Shown one piece after another: positions 23,713-45,200 of a stretch of 64,000 bases of DNA. Origin of the DNA: Antedon mediterranea (taxonomy: Eukaryota; Echinodermata; Crinoidea; Comatulida; Antedonidae). The notes below the pieces were generated by a model. The model had not been told where the DNA came from. It ran no database searches and saw nothing but the letters and a program-made list of their open reading frames with translations. Where the stretch lies: contig NC_092672.1 of the NCBI RefSeq assembly GCF_964355755.1, positions 30,872,501 through 30,936,500 on the forward strand. Reading direction: 5' to 3'. The position numbers and the translations under genes are program-made. Each line of letters begins with the position of its first letter. Position 1 is the stretch's first letter.

Positions 23713-26700
23713 TTACATCGACTCTGCAAAAAAAGATAGGTTATTTAAATATGGAGTCAAATTAATTTAAATTTTTCTTTTCTTATACTAAAAAAAATGT
23801 CTATGTCATGTTTTTTTCAATTTGCTTGTTTATTTATAATATCATGTTTATGCATTCTTTACTCCATGGTTTATGTTTAAATTTATTTATAAATAACTAA
23901 CAATAAAAATACCTTCTAGTAGAGAAACAGCTTGTTTTAGATCTTCAATAACAATATCAATATCTTCTTTAGTTGTATGACGGCCAGTACTGAGTCTCAA
24001 TGCGGTTGATGCTATGTCCCATGGTATGCCAATGGATAACAGAATGTGTGATGGTCTACGTAACAGAAATAATGGTGTTATGGGAAGAATCAGAGATACA
24101 AGGAAACAAATAGCGATATAGGAATAAAGACAATTTATTTTGAATTTCAAAATGGTGAATTTTATTTTTTAAGGGGAATAAGTGATAGTAGTGATAAAAT
24201 TATTTTGTAATCCATTTTTTTCTCAATTATTTTATTTCATAATTATTTACAGATACTCTGCAGATTACCGTCCCAAGTTTCACAAAATTTTCAGAACATC
24301 AGAAATATGTTTTTTTCACATTTGAAAAGCGCACCATGATTGTGAATAACATCCAAGTGAACGTTTTTGTAATGCCATTGGGTTGAAAATTCTTATACGT
24401 TTTAAAACAATTTTTTTTTTGCCATTAGTTTGTGTAGAGGTTAGTAGCTTACTGGCAACGGTTTTCTGAATGGCAGGCTGCACCAACACTAGCTTCCAAG
24501 TGTTTTACACATTCTAAAATCTTGTAGCCTAGATGGATAAAAAAATTATTATTTTAGGCCTAAATAAATTTAAAATAACATGTACTGTAGACTGCAGGTT
24601 TTGTTCAAAATTAACTTATTTTAGGCTTTTACTTTAAGGTTTTTTTAGGAAACATTAGGCTGTAGGAATGTTAATAATTGAAAGGATGTTAATTAAGCTA
24701 TAGGCAAGTTAAAGGGCCTCAAAATGAGGCCGGTTAGAAGGCCTTTTATTAAACTAAAGCAAGTTAAGGGGGCTTTTAATTCAACATAAACTGTAGGCTT
24801 GTTGACAGGTTGTTGTTCATTGTACCTTTTAACTTAGGTCCTTTTATTGACACATTACATGTATTTGGTATTCTGTGACTTCCAGTAAATCGACCATTAA
24901 AATGTATTCTATCGTCAAACACATCCTTTTGAAAAACAAAGACATTTATTTAGCATACTTGACCTCTTTACTTTATTTATCTTTAGTGACATGTTTTAAC
25001 TAATACAATTGACTAATAAAAAAGAAATAATATAGAAATAGTGTAATAAGCACACAGGGATCTTCTCTCATATAATCTATACAAATTATATGCTCTGTGG
25101 TCTACTGGCCGGGTTTGATACACATCCTGCATGCTAGAGGGCACATGTTCAAGTCCCACTAGACACACTTTTCAGATATTTAAACACAAATTGGAAGATT
25201 TGTTGATTAGCCATGACTGCTACAATTATAATAATACAATGATAATATTCTGAAAATATGAAATGTTTCTATTGTTTGTTTTCTTTTGTTATTAAATTAA
25301 TAAAGGATATTATTAACCTTTTAACAATAAATGTATCACTTACCTGTAGCCTTGATTCTAAATAATCTCTAATTTCTCTCATATGATTTTGGTATGATGG
25401 TAGGTGTTTAACAACAAGTTCTGCAGCCTGCAAAGAGTAAAACATTTTTAGATTTTTTGAGATACTGTACAATAAAATATTTTAGCATTGGAATTCAGTG
25501 GTGAAAATAAGGACTCCCCTACTACAATGCCCGGAGGATGTGTTTGTGGGTTAAAAGTGTTATTGAATGTATTTAGTTTTATTTACCTTGCCCAGTCCGG
25601 CAATCATCCCTGTATTTTCAGTTCTATAAAAGTACAATCAAATAACTTTTTTTTATTGTTATTGATATAAAACTAGACTTATTACTTTAAAGGCTTTACT
25701 GTACTTATTTTGAATTCCCTTTACCATAACTTGTTGATGACATATTTGTACACATCCTTAGTTTTATGGAATAAATTGATTTTGATTGATTGATATTGTT
25801 TTTTTTTCAATGATAAAAATCTGTCACCTTGAATTTTAATTACTTTTAAAGGGGGATTCTGGGTTTAAAATTGCTTTTAAATATCATTTATTTATTAAAT
25901 AAAAAATATCATAACAATATAGACATGTCAGAATGAAGAAGTAATAACGAGAAATTTAAAAAAATTAATTTCATATACATTTTAGGGTAAATTCATGGAA
26001 AGTCTGTTTTTCAGCAGCTTAGGGAAGCTCATTAATATTCATGAGATATTCACAAAATCACGTCATCAGTGGATTCCAAACTCGCGACGTCATGTACGTT
26101 GTGTTTGTTAACTTCAAATCTCTCTCCCCTGTCAACGACAACCACCCGATCATTGTGAAATACATTTTTTGTAGATTTTCTAAGCTAGGCCTAAAGTGTA
26201 ATAATAACAGTAGTAGCATATATTTATTTGACATAAATACAACATTTAGTAAAGATTACGGAGTCTTAAATTATATACTATTTTTATACCTCGAATAGTA
26301 CAGATCGTATTATCGGCTTCACGTACTAGGCTAGGCCTAGCCTAAATCATTTGTTTTCATGGGTGAGAGCCATTCTGACTAGGGATTCCATGCCACGATG
26401 GCTACGTTAAAACATTGGGGCCCATCATGGGCCTAGCTAGCCTACTAAACGATTGGCCCATAAATAATAAAACTCGGTGGATTCCAAACCTATCCTATCA
26501 ACCAAACTCCTAAACAATCTAAACCTAAAACATTCTACAAAATCGGCTGTAAATATTGAGGCAAAAAAGGTACGATCGCCGTCCGCACGTATGGTGTCCC
26601 GATCGTCTAAAAGTAGGCCTAAAATAGGCCTAGTTTACTCTCCAAAAAAAGCAGATACTGCATCAAGCAAGTAGACCAGGTAGTAGGAAGGAGACCTAGC

Positions 26701-29700
26701 CGATTCGGCCCAGTTAAAAATTGAGCTAGCTAGTGTAGTAGACCCTATGCGAATTGATACTACCAGGCCTTTTAATAAAGTATTATAGGCTTGTTAAAAT
26801 TAGCAATATACTTATGTTTACAAATATTCCAACTCTCTCATTCGAGCTATATTATCTATACCATTCCGGTAGGTCGAGTCGACCTTCAACCAAATACTGT
26901 ACATTGTTCATGTTGTGATTATAGACGGGGTATACTCGACCCGACCAGTTTGGTATTGTATACTGTATCTGCTTATCACGTGACATGCCAGGCATGGGCA
27001 GGTAGAGCACGTGTATCGTCGTCTCGCTCTCCTCGCTCAGCAGGAATGCATACGTTACGCTTCATTGATTTTGAAGGCTTTCCCTAAGTCAGTGCAAAAA
27101 TCGGCAAACGTAAAGTGCAAACATATCTAATTTTTCACTGTTTTGATGAATTTTCATAGAAAATTGACTTTATAAATGGGAAGACCAACTAAAATTACAT
27201 AAGATAAGTATAATTTCACAAAAGTAATTAATATGGTTAATGATAACGAGTCGTCGGAACTTTGACCATTTCACGAATTTCCTATTTTGTAACCACAGTG
27301 TGATTTTGCCGTAGCTGCACTTGTAATCTGGCCTGATTTCACAGCCTTCGTTCTGCTTCACTGGGCGCTTATATAAATTGAAACTTTTACCGTTCAAGAG
27401 ACAAACAAATATATTTTACATTTTTTACTATTCATTTTAAACCCGGAACCCCCCTTTAATTTTACACTTCTTGTCTGTACCCTTACACCAATAAATATTT
27501 TTGAATCGTTACACACATCTCTGTATGAAGTAACATAAAGCGCTTTTCGATCTGCAAAAGTAATCTCGAAAAGAAGCCCATCTCGAAATGAAGCGCACCC
27601 AAGAGAACTAAAGAAGAAGAAGCCCATGGGCTTCTTTTCAAGGTTTTACGGTATTACTAATATTAGTGGGGTAAACAATAAAAGGAGAATTCTTAAGATT
27701 GATATGCACAGTACTTTTTCTAGGCAGTATAATTCTTGAAACAGTTCTCAATTTCCACAGGCAATGATATACTTACCCTGGTCTGAAGTTTCTCTCTTGC
27801 CCACCACCAAAAAACATCGGATGCAATGGAGTGTCTTTACCGGGACCTCTGACATATAAAGCCCCAATTCTTGGTCCATAAAACTATTACAATAAAGAAA
27901 ATGATTAATATGACAACATGGTGCAAAATGTCATTAGTTTTTTTAGATTTATTTGGACGAATCAAAAGAAAACAGCAGCTTTCATTTTCATTAAGTAATT
28001 TAAATATACTTAACATTCTATCAAAAAAAAGAATGTAAAGAAGTAAATACTTTGTAAATTGTATTAATGATTAATGTTTAGTAATTCTGAAAACAAATAC
28101 TAAAGGAATGCTAATGTTTGCTAACGGTATGATACTAGAGTTTAAAATTATGATATTAATGAGCGAAAAACAGAAAATGTTTAAGTAATGAAACATTGAA
28201 TGAATAAAGGTATTGGTGAACCACAAAAGATGAAACATAAAGTAATACTAATTAATGATGCATTAATTTGGGTTTTGTTTTTAAACACAAAACACTTTTT
28301 GTATCCAAGCAATTGCACAGAATAGAAACGAATGGAGAAATCTTGTGAGGTGAATTTCCAAGGCAGCCCAGATGGAGAAGTTAATGAACCTCTCAGCAAC
28401 GATGTAAAGTAAGTTAGTAAAGTAACGAAAATGTTTTACATTATTCTTATTAATTAATTAATATCTCTAACATGTTAATTCACTGACTTACTTTATGGCC
28501 TACAATAGTAAGATAGTCAACCTCAAGTTCTTGCACGTCGACTGGAATTTTTCCAATAGCTTGGGCTGCATCAGTATGCAGTAGTATCTGTTTCACCTCG
28601 TCTTTCTCATTTCTTGTTATGGATTTCACACGCTTGCTAATTTCTGAAATTGGCTTAAAAAATATTTGGAACAAATTAATATTGACTATCTTAAATAAGC
28701 GGTAAGTGATCAATTAGAACCTATAAACACTGCCCTCACTCTGATTACATACTTAGCAAAAATCATCTAAAACTTTGTTTTCAAAATGATTTTCAAATAA
28801 TCTTAAGCAATTTTTTTTTTCAATCTTGGAAGAGGAAATCAATTTTTGCTTAACAATAAAAATAAATGGTTTGATAATATTATAGCCTCAGTTTTTCATT
28901 TAAGCACTTAACTAGTTTGACTGAAGCAAAAAGATTGATAAATGCCAGTCTTAAGTAATTAAGAAACATTATACTATACAAGGAATTGAATAGGTACTTG
29001 TATTATTCCAGTTTCATTGTTAGCCATCATTATTGTGATTAAACATGTTGTTGGGCGAATAGCTGCTATGACATCATCAACATTCACCATGCCTGTGAGT
29101 TTGGATGCTGAAATATATGTCACATCTGGAATGAACAAAAAACAAACATTACAGTAAGACATAACTGTTCATCAATAAATTAAAAATGTTAATTTTGCAT
29201 AAATTATTATGCTGCATAAATTATCATATATATAAATTATTGTGATATGCATAAATTATTATGCATGAATTATTATATGCATGAATTATTATATGCATAA
29301 ATTATTATGATATGCATAAATTATTATTATATTATGCATAAATTATTGTGATTTTTTGCATAAATTATTATATGCATAAATGATTGTGATTTGCATAAAT
29401 TATTGTGATATGAATAATATTAGGTTATTCATAAATAATTATGATATGCATAAATTATTATGCTGTGAATAAATAATTATGATATGCAAAAATGCAGTAT
29501 GTATAAATTGTGATATGCATAAATTATTCATGAAACAACTTCCTACCAATTATGCCTTCTTTGACGAAATGCTCAAGTGGTAACTTCACAGAATCATGTT
29601 CCATATTCGAGGTGATAATATGTGGTCTTGATTGGACTGTTCCATTATCAACTGAAGGGAAAACGTCTTTAAAGTATTTCAGTACTGTATGGAAAACCAT

Positions 29701-30687
29701 GTTATTCGCCTGAAAAAAATGGTTGATATGAGTAAAAAAAACTTCTTTTTATGATGTATAATTAAATTTTCATCCTTCTCAATTATTTCTGGATATGAGT
29801 ATAGGTATTTTTAGTTCTCGATTTGGTACAATGGGCTATGGTTTGCAATTTTTGTAACTCTTATCGTTTTTTCGTTTGTAGGCTGGGCCTAAACATATTT
29901 TCAAATGTTTCATACTTCTGTTCCTCCTGATGTGAAAATGATGTCATCACTCTGACCGCCAACCATTTCTGCAACATGTGATCTTGCAGTGTTTATAATT
30001 TCTTTTGCATCTTTCCCTTGTCCAAAAAAAATACATATTTAAGATAAGGACAATACAATTTTTTTTTTTTTTAAATAGAAATTGCACTCATGCATGCTGC
30101 AATGTCTACAACAAAAAAATAATTTTTGGGAAGAGTCAGTTGTGTCAACATTTAATCAATCAAATTTGCACCAAGTTATAAATTATTTGAGAAATATGTA
30201 CATTCACAACCAACCTGCTTTATATGAACTACTTGGGTTTCCCCAGGCTGTTTCCAAGGCCCTGTGGATTTCTTGCAAAACGTCTGCCTCAAGATAAGTT
30301 GTTGCATTGTAGTCGAGATACACTCTGAAAAAAAGTATAGACATATTTAGAAAGGGTCGAGCGAGTTCTTTCTGATCTTCAGCTCCACTTTTGTAAGAGA
30401 GTTTGTTTGTTCATCTCAGATTTCCATTACATCCTGGAACGCCCTGAAACAGTAAATTAAGAAACGGTAAATTGTGATACCTTTGGCGCGCCATACATTG
30501 ACGTTCCATACCCAGTAAACCAAAAATTAGCATGATCAATAATATTAATAACCATATCCTCCAGAATACGTTATTTATTGGCCGTATTTTAGTACCAGGC
30601 CCCGCCTTGGCTATACTATTTACAATTGCTAGAAAATATATGTGAAGTAACCTAAGCCTACCGTCGTAAAATCTCTAAATTGGACAT
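23713..30687 (-). CDS. SCLY: Selenocysteine lyase (13 exons, 415 aa)
   Basis: A PLP enzyme of the class V aminotransferase (NifS-like) fold that splits L-selenocysteine into alanine and selenide. Exons on the minus strand: 30687-30662, 30324-30215, 30016-29916, 29709-29547, 29125-28998, 28653-28492, 27883-27777, 25623-25587, 25427-25344, 24925-24826, 24528-24453, 24055-23913, 23723-23713. All have GT-AG borders and agreeing phases and sum to 1248 nt. Motifs in order: [60 protein letters not shown], the PLP lysine in TIVGHK (K230, end of exon 6), [16 protein letters not shown], the catalytic cysteine in ASVGAACHS (C358), and ALRLSTGR. C358 aligns with human Cys388. The N-terminus (MSNLEILRR) is about 30 residues shorter than human, which accounts for the length difference. 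The last exon adds only EESM. Confidence 0.96.
25090..25170 (+). mobile_element. tRNA-like SINE fragment in SCLY intron 9
   Basis: An A-box-like TGGTCTACTGG is followed, about 55 bases on, by a B-box-like GTTCAAGTCCC. The spacing fits a tRNA-derived pol III promoter. The acceptor stem does not pair well, so this is a decayed SINE head rather than a tRNA gene. Confidence 0.5.
29165..29530. repeat. AT-rich minisatellite in SCLY intron 4
   Basis: Irregular tandem copies of GCATAAATTATTATGATAT, about 17-20 bp each, fill almost the whole intron between the exons at 28998-29125 and 29547-29709. Confidence 0.85.
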
Positions 30688-30937
30688 GGTTCCAAAAAAT
30701 CACCTCAGAGAGTGCTTAACCATGCTTAACCTAGCCAAAAAAATACGCAATGTTTATAATTATTATTGGATATTTACACGACTGCAGTATCTATAATTGT
30801 AATTGTTTCTTTTAGATAACTTATCTAGATTAAATATTCTAAGCATCCGGACGTCGGTAATATAGACTTAGTTGAGTACACTTGCGACACACGAGATACC
30901 ACGTTTTTAAAGTCAGTGGCCTCCTTTTAAATTTTAA
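30688..30937. promoter_or_regulatory. Divergent SCLY/NOP2 promoter interval
   Basis: The start codons of SCLY (minus) and NOP2 (plus) are only 250 bases apart and point away from each other, so both 5' UTRs and core promoters must fit here. The stretch contains a CRE-like CCGGACGTCGG at about 30847-30857. No TATA box in a sensible position was seen, as is common for housekeeping promoters. Co-regulation is inference. Confidence 0.7.
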
Positions 30938-40062
<9,125 letters not shown>

Positions 40063-41385
40063 AGTATTTTTAGAGGGAAAATTACAAAGCATTTAAAACC
40101 ATGAAAAAATCATGTCATACTTAAAGTTCCCTTTTCAATGAAAAAAAAATATGAAGAAAAAAATCAAGATTATTCTCTACTTGTTTAATAGCAAGAAGGT
40201 GCGTGTTCTGAGAAGCCAAAATCAGGCTCTCAGTTTACATAATGGAATTCTTGCACAACTCTTTAATTATTTTCGTTCGTATACAAACACATAGTAACCA
40301 CTGCAATAGAACCTCCATTAAGGGGACATCTTCTGGACCAAAACAAAATTTTTCCCCTTAATACAGTACGAGTGTTTCCCCTAATAAACAGAAATGGGAA
40401 GCTCCGTATTGTAGAATTTGGAGAGTCACTGTGCATAGAAAAAAAAAATGCTTCAGATTCATTTTACGTGTTACTTGTTGCTAACCTTGTTCAAAGGCCA
40501 ATTTACACAGACGAGTAAGTAACGGTAAGCAGAAAATATAGAATCTATGTTGTGTCTTATGACCATTTTAAGCTCTGTCTACACTATCAAATTTGTAAAA
40601 AAACGTGATGTGCTCATATGGACACGATGACATCATATCTCTACCATAGTTGGGCACATCATATTTACAAACAACGTGGTGGAAACCGGCTGATGATAGA
40701 TACAGATTCTACGTGGGACAAGAACGTGGGTTTGCACATAACGTTACTGCTCGTCTGTGTAAATATGCAAATGTGTGTACTTGATATGATTATTAGCAGG
40801 GGTTTTTTTTTTTAACAAAAGTCAACTACTAATGTCACTGAATAGCATTTTATGGTTTTAAAGGTTATTCAATTTTAAAATTTTGGTTAGATATTCACGT
40901 AATATACTTGAATAAAGTACTGTATTACTAAGTAATGTGCATGTTATTTTCTCTATTTAACTCTATCCACAATATCTACATAATTGATTTTGTAGGGTTT
41001 TATTAACAAAAGTCAACTACTAATGTCACTGACCAGGATTTTGTTGTCATTCAATTTTAACAATTTTGTTAGATATGTCACGTAATTTACTTCATTAAAG
41101 TATTCCCAAATAATGTGCATGCTATTTTCTATATTTGGCTCTATCCACAATATCTACATAATTGATTTGTTTTACTATTTGCTTTATTGTCAATGCATGC
41201 CATTGAACATTCAGGAGATAAATTGATATGTTGAAGTCTTTAACAATGCGCATACAGGATGGGATTTTTTTCCTCGTATGTATCACGAAATATTCATTAT
41301 TTTCTGTGTGGAAGAATTAAATAAAGCCGCCCTACATAACCTAGCCCTCTAGATAATCTCTATATATATATAAATTAAAAAGAAG
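40063..41385. other. NOP2 3' flank with MITE fragments
   Basis: Holds a CAATAGAACCTCC-type MITE fragment (about 40305-40400) and a GCTCTGTCTACAC-type MITE fragment (about 40569-40680). An AATAAA at about 40910 could be the NOP2 poly(A) signal. The stretch also contains the 191-bp tandem duplication listed separately. Confidence 0.5.
40812..41175. repeat. 191-bp tandem duplication
   Basis: TTAACAAAAGTCAACTACTA begins both units (40812 and 41003). Both end in CTATCCACAATATCTACATA and ATTGATTT. They differ by scattered substitutions and small indels. Confidence 0.85.
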
Positions 41386-41480
41386 TTGCCTATGGGATTC
41401 GAACCCCATACTGTATATTGGCAAGCAAAGCCGAATTGTAGTCTGGTCAATTCTTACGTCACACCTAATGCATATTCACT
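41386..41480 (-). mobile_element. tRNA-like SINE head
   Basis: On the minus strand a perfect T-arm, TATGGGGTTCGAATCCCATA, follows an anticodon-arm-like TCGGCTTTGCTTGCC. The acceptor stem and A box are poor, so it is not called a tRNA gene. Confidence 0.45.
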
Positions 41481-41889
41481 AAGGTAGCAGAATATAACTA
41501 TGAATAATTCATGTTTTCTACGAAACGTATATTAAAAAGCAGGATATAGCATTGATCGTCATAAGCATGGGAAACGGTCAATTAAGCGCTTCGTACCATT
41601 GCCACTCGAATACGCGCTCATAAATTTCGCGCTCAGCTGCGGTCAGTATGTTATGTAATAGTCAATATTATAGCATTGTTACGCTAGGTCAATGGTATCA
41701 GAGTGACAAAAACAAAATCAATTTATATAAGGCTAGCTTCCGCAGATTTTGTCCCCACTATGAAAAATAGCGTCGGTAGCCAGTTAGCCTAACGATATAT
41801 TCAGTGCCGCGTATGGTTTACTATACAACTTCTATCACGGCGTCTACATTAATTTAAAATCTACATTGGTTAATAGGAAATTTCTTGAA

Positions 41890-42055
41890 AGGTTTGGTTC
41901 TCATAGACGTAATGTAGCGACAGTTCCGATGACATATCACTTCGTGATTGGTCAAATTACTAAAGGCGGGCGTAGTATCCAAGTGGGAAACAACATTGGT
42001 TCCCACTAGGACGAGTAAGCGAGTTGACCAATCACAAGCGCCAGGAAACCCGCTT
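41890..42055. mobile_element. Two diverged GCTTGGTTCCC-type MITE copies
   Basis: A copy runs from GGTTTGGTTCTCATAGACG to CCAAGTGGGAAACAACA. It is followed at once by the start of another (CATTGGTTCCCACTAGGACG). Same family as 33020-33143. Confidence 0.55.
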
Positions 42056-42208
42056 GCGTCACGTTTAAAGGAAAGTTAAAACTCAACACCAACATTGTTT
42101 TCTTTCAAACATTCCTATTTTGTTTTACCTTTAGCTACAATAAATAATCTACACAATTTTAAATGTGAGACGATAAGAAAGAAACTCATGACAATTCACT
42201 CCCTCCGT

Positions 42209-45200
42209 CTATCCAGTGCTTGTTCTTCGCAGTTTCATACTTGCCCGATAATATCGTGTAAAGTGACGGTCTACTTGTCCCATCCATATGATGCCAAAAG
42301 CAACTTGGTCGACGTCATCAAATTTACCTATTAGGTGAATCTCAAAGCACGTCTTAAACCACCATGCACCAGTAAACTTCACTGCACAATCGTAGACACC
42401 TCCGTCATTGTTTTGGTCTTTGGTTGAAAACTTCATTCCCTTGTGATAGGTCAGAGAGTCGCCTACAGAAGGAATATTTGACGTACTTACTTAAGGCCAA
42501 CTCGGACAGCATCGTACGCGACGATGAAGCCCAACGAAACGTCTTAACTCGTCGGTCTGAGATGAATCCTGACGAAACAAGTCGTCTTGAGTGTAGTTTT
42601 TATGTCGTCTCTGGAGAACTTGAAACATGTACGACTCGTCGGGCCTCTTCGTACGACGCTATCTGTGTTGGCGTTTAGTCTACAACAATTAATAATAATA
42701 ATAATTACTCAAGTTAGTGGTAGTAAAAAGAGGCTTTTTATTTAAGTTTTAAAAATGGTTTTAGATTTACTTATACTGCAATAGGATTCGAATTGATTAG
42801 CTGCTATTTTCTACAGGTCTTTACACAGTTTTGTGCATCAATGTTTTAACTCCACCACGTATATACAAAAACAGTTTTTTTGTACCCAACTTACCCGTCT
42901 TGGCGGTTAAAAATTTCTTCCTATTGTAGCCTACAATTGCTCCAATCGTTATACCACCATCAAGGAAAATAAAAATTATGTTTTCCACAATTGTACTATA
43001 CTCAATGCTTTGTGGCGGTTGTTGAATGTCGTCGGCGGTCCTTTATCGTATGTCGTTCGAATTTTGTCCGCAAAAATCTGCGTATATATTCTGGACAGTA
43101 TGATTTATTTTGTTCGAGTAATAAAACAAGGATTTTAAGAAAAGCTGTGTCAATAGGGCCTAAATGGGATATTTTTTTTTTTTTTAGTTTTTAATTCAAA
43201 TCATAAATGAGACAGGCAGGCAGTAGCAATTACTTGGCGGATTCCATACATACCCTTGGTGCCGTTTATATAAGAAGAAAAGTCCATCACGTATTTTTTA
43301 TCCTCGGATCCAACAGTGAAGTCAGAGAACACAGCAAACCCTCCCTCGTCCCCAATATCAATCCGCAGATCATACGTATCCGATGACGTCAGTTGATGGA
43401 GGTATTCGTTTCCCAACCAGTATTCACCGCAAACTTCACCAAAACCGTTTTTATAATCTTTCCAATTACGATAGAAATCAACGGATCCGTCTTTCCGATT
43501 CTGGAAAACCTGTTATTGATTTAATTACGATAAAAACATTATTATAAGTATGATTGAAAAAAAGAAGTATGGAATTAAACTTGCCTACATGGCACATAGG
43601 CCTACTTGTTGTTTCTTTTAAATTAGATACTTATATACCAGCCAAAAAAAAGAATTGTATTTTTAATTACCATCCATCCGCCACCATCAATCTCCATATC
43701 ACAAAACACTTCTTTAATCTCGCACGATTCACACGCCTTGAACACATAGACACCGCTTTGTGCTGTTGGTAACACACTCTTTACTTCTGTACAATCACGA
43801 TGCTAGTGAGAAAAAAATTTGTGAGGCGGTTTATCGTTTTGGATTAGTCATTGTTAAAAGGTTGTCTAGTAATAGTAGTAATAGTAGACGTATACCAATA
43901 GTGACATCTCTAATACTCGACTACATACTGCTAATAAACCAGGCCTCTCAACTCTTCCAATAATGGCAGGTGAGAGAGTCTCCCGATATGTCGCATCCTC
44001 TCCCGATAAAATTCAACTTCTTCCCATTTTTAGAATTAAAGCCAAACAAAAAAAATCTGTATGTATAAATATGCCTATAACTAGGAGTAAGAATCGGTTT
44101 CATGCATTTTTTAATAAGTTTTAATATTATTATATGCCACTTTACTTATGTTTTATTTTATAACGCCCTCTTTTGTTTGATGAATTATAACAACTCGCTT
44201 TTCGCTATTTCATTTTTTCCAAGTTGAGAGGTCTACAAAACATTATTTTTTATCTTGCGAATAGAATATTGTCCGAACATTGTCAGATAGGTCAATACTG
44301 AAAGTCTAAAGTTCATTTTTTATCTATTTTCAATCATCGACCATTAAGAAAAGATATCATCACATTTTTTTGTCGTCCAATATTATGATTGCCAATCTCT
44401 ACCCTGCTTGATAGCTTAAAAACCATATCGGTATTATAACTCCTCCTCTCCTTCTTTTCCTACACGCTTCAACTTACATGGATAACGGATAAGGCGACTG
44501 TCATTGGACAATATCCTTCCGGGCGTTTGTACTTCACATCATCTGCGTATAACCTGCAGGTGCGACTTGTTGCATCATACACCACGTGACTACAAGTTTT
44601 TGCAAAGCTGTGACATCGTTTTACACATGCAATCCTCGTCTTTACGTAAGACCACTCCAATACGGAATCATACGAATATATGTCAAGCTCTGTAGAATAT
44701 GTCTGCAGATACCGTAAACATTTAGGTCCTGAAGTTATGACAAACAAGATCAGAAATATATTATAACAATATAGGCTGTTCTGCCAGTGGAAGAACAGTA
44801 TGAAATGAAATTGTGTTTATTATACTAAGGGTGCAATTCATATTTCATTCTTAATCTTTTTTAATGATGAAGATTTAATACTTTATGTACACATGAAGAT
44901 TATACGTTTTGTTGAAAGCGTTGCATTCTCTTTAAATGGACCTGAAACGGATATTTTATTCTCTGAAAATGCCATACATTTTGTTTTTATTTGTATTGAC
45001 TTATATTAATTTTATACATTCAAATAACATGTGTGAATTTTTCATTTTAGGTCCATTTTAAGTAAACAAAATAGTAGATAGTGTAGTACTACTACACTCT
45101 GCCGTTGTAGATTAATATATATGTATATAATGTATAGTAGAATAAATATAGGTCTACGAATTCAGGTAAACCATGGAAATAACAATTAAGAATACACATT

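Noticed and set aside
26477-26674. Basic 65-codon frame in SCLY intron 7
   Set aside because: No homology recognised, no splice or promoter context, and inside an intron on the opposite strand.
42424-42678. 84-codon plus-strand frame
   Set aside because: It covers the end of a fibrinogen exon in antisense and a palindromic MITE.
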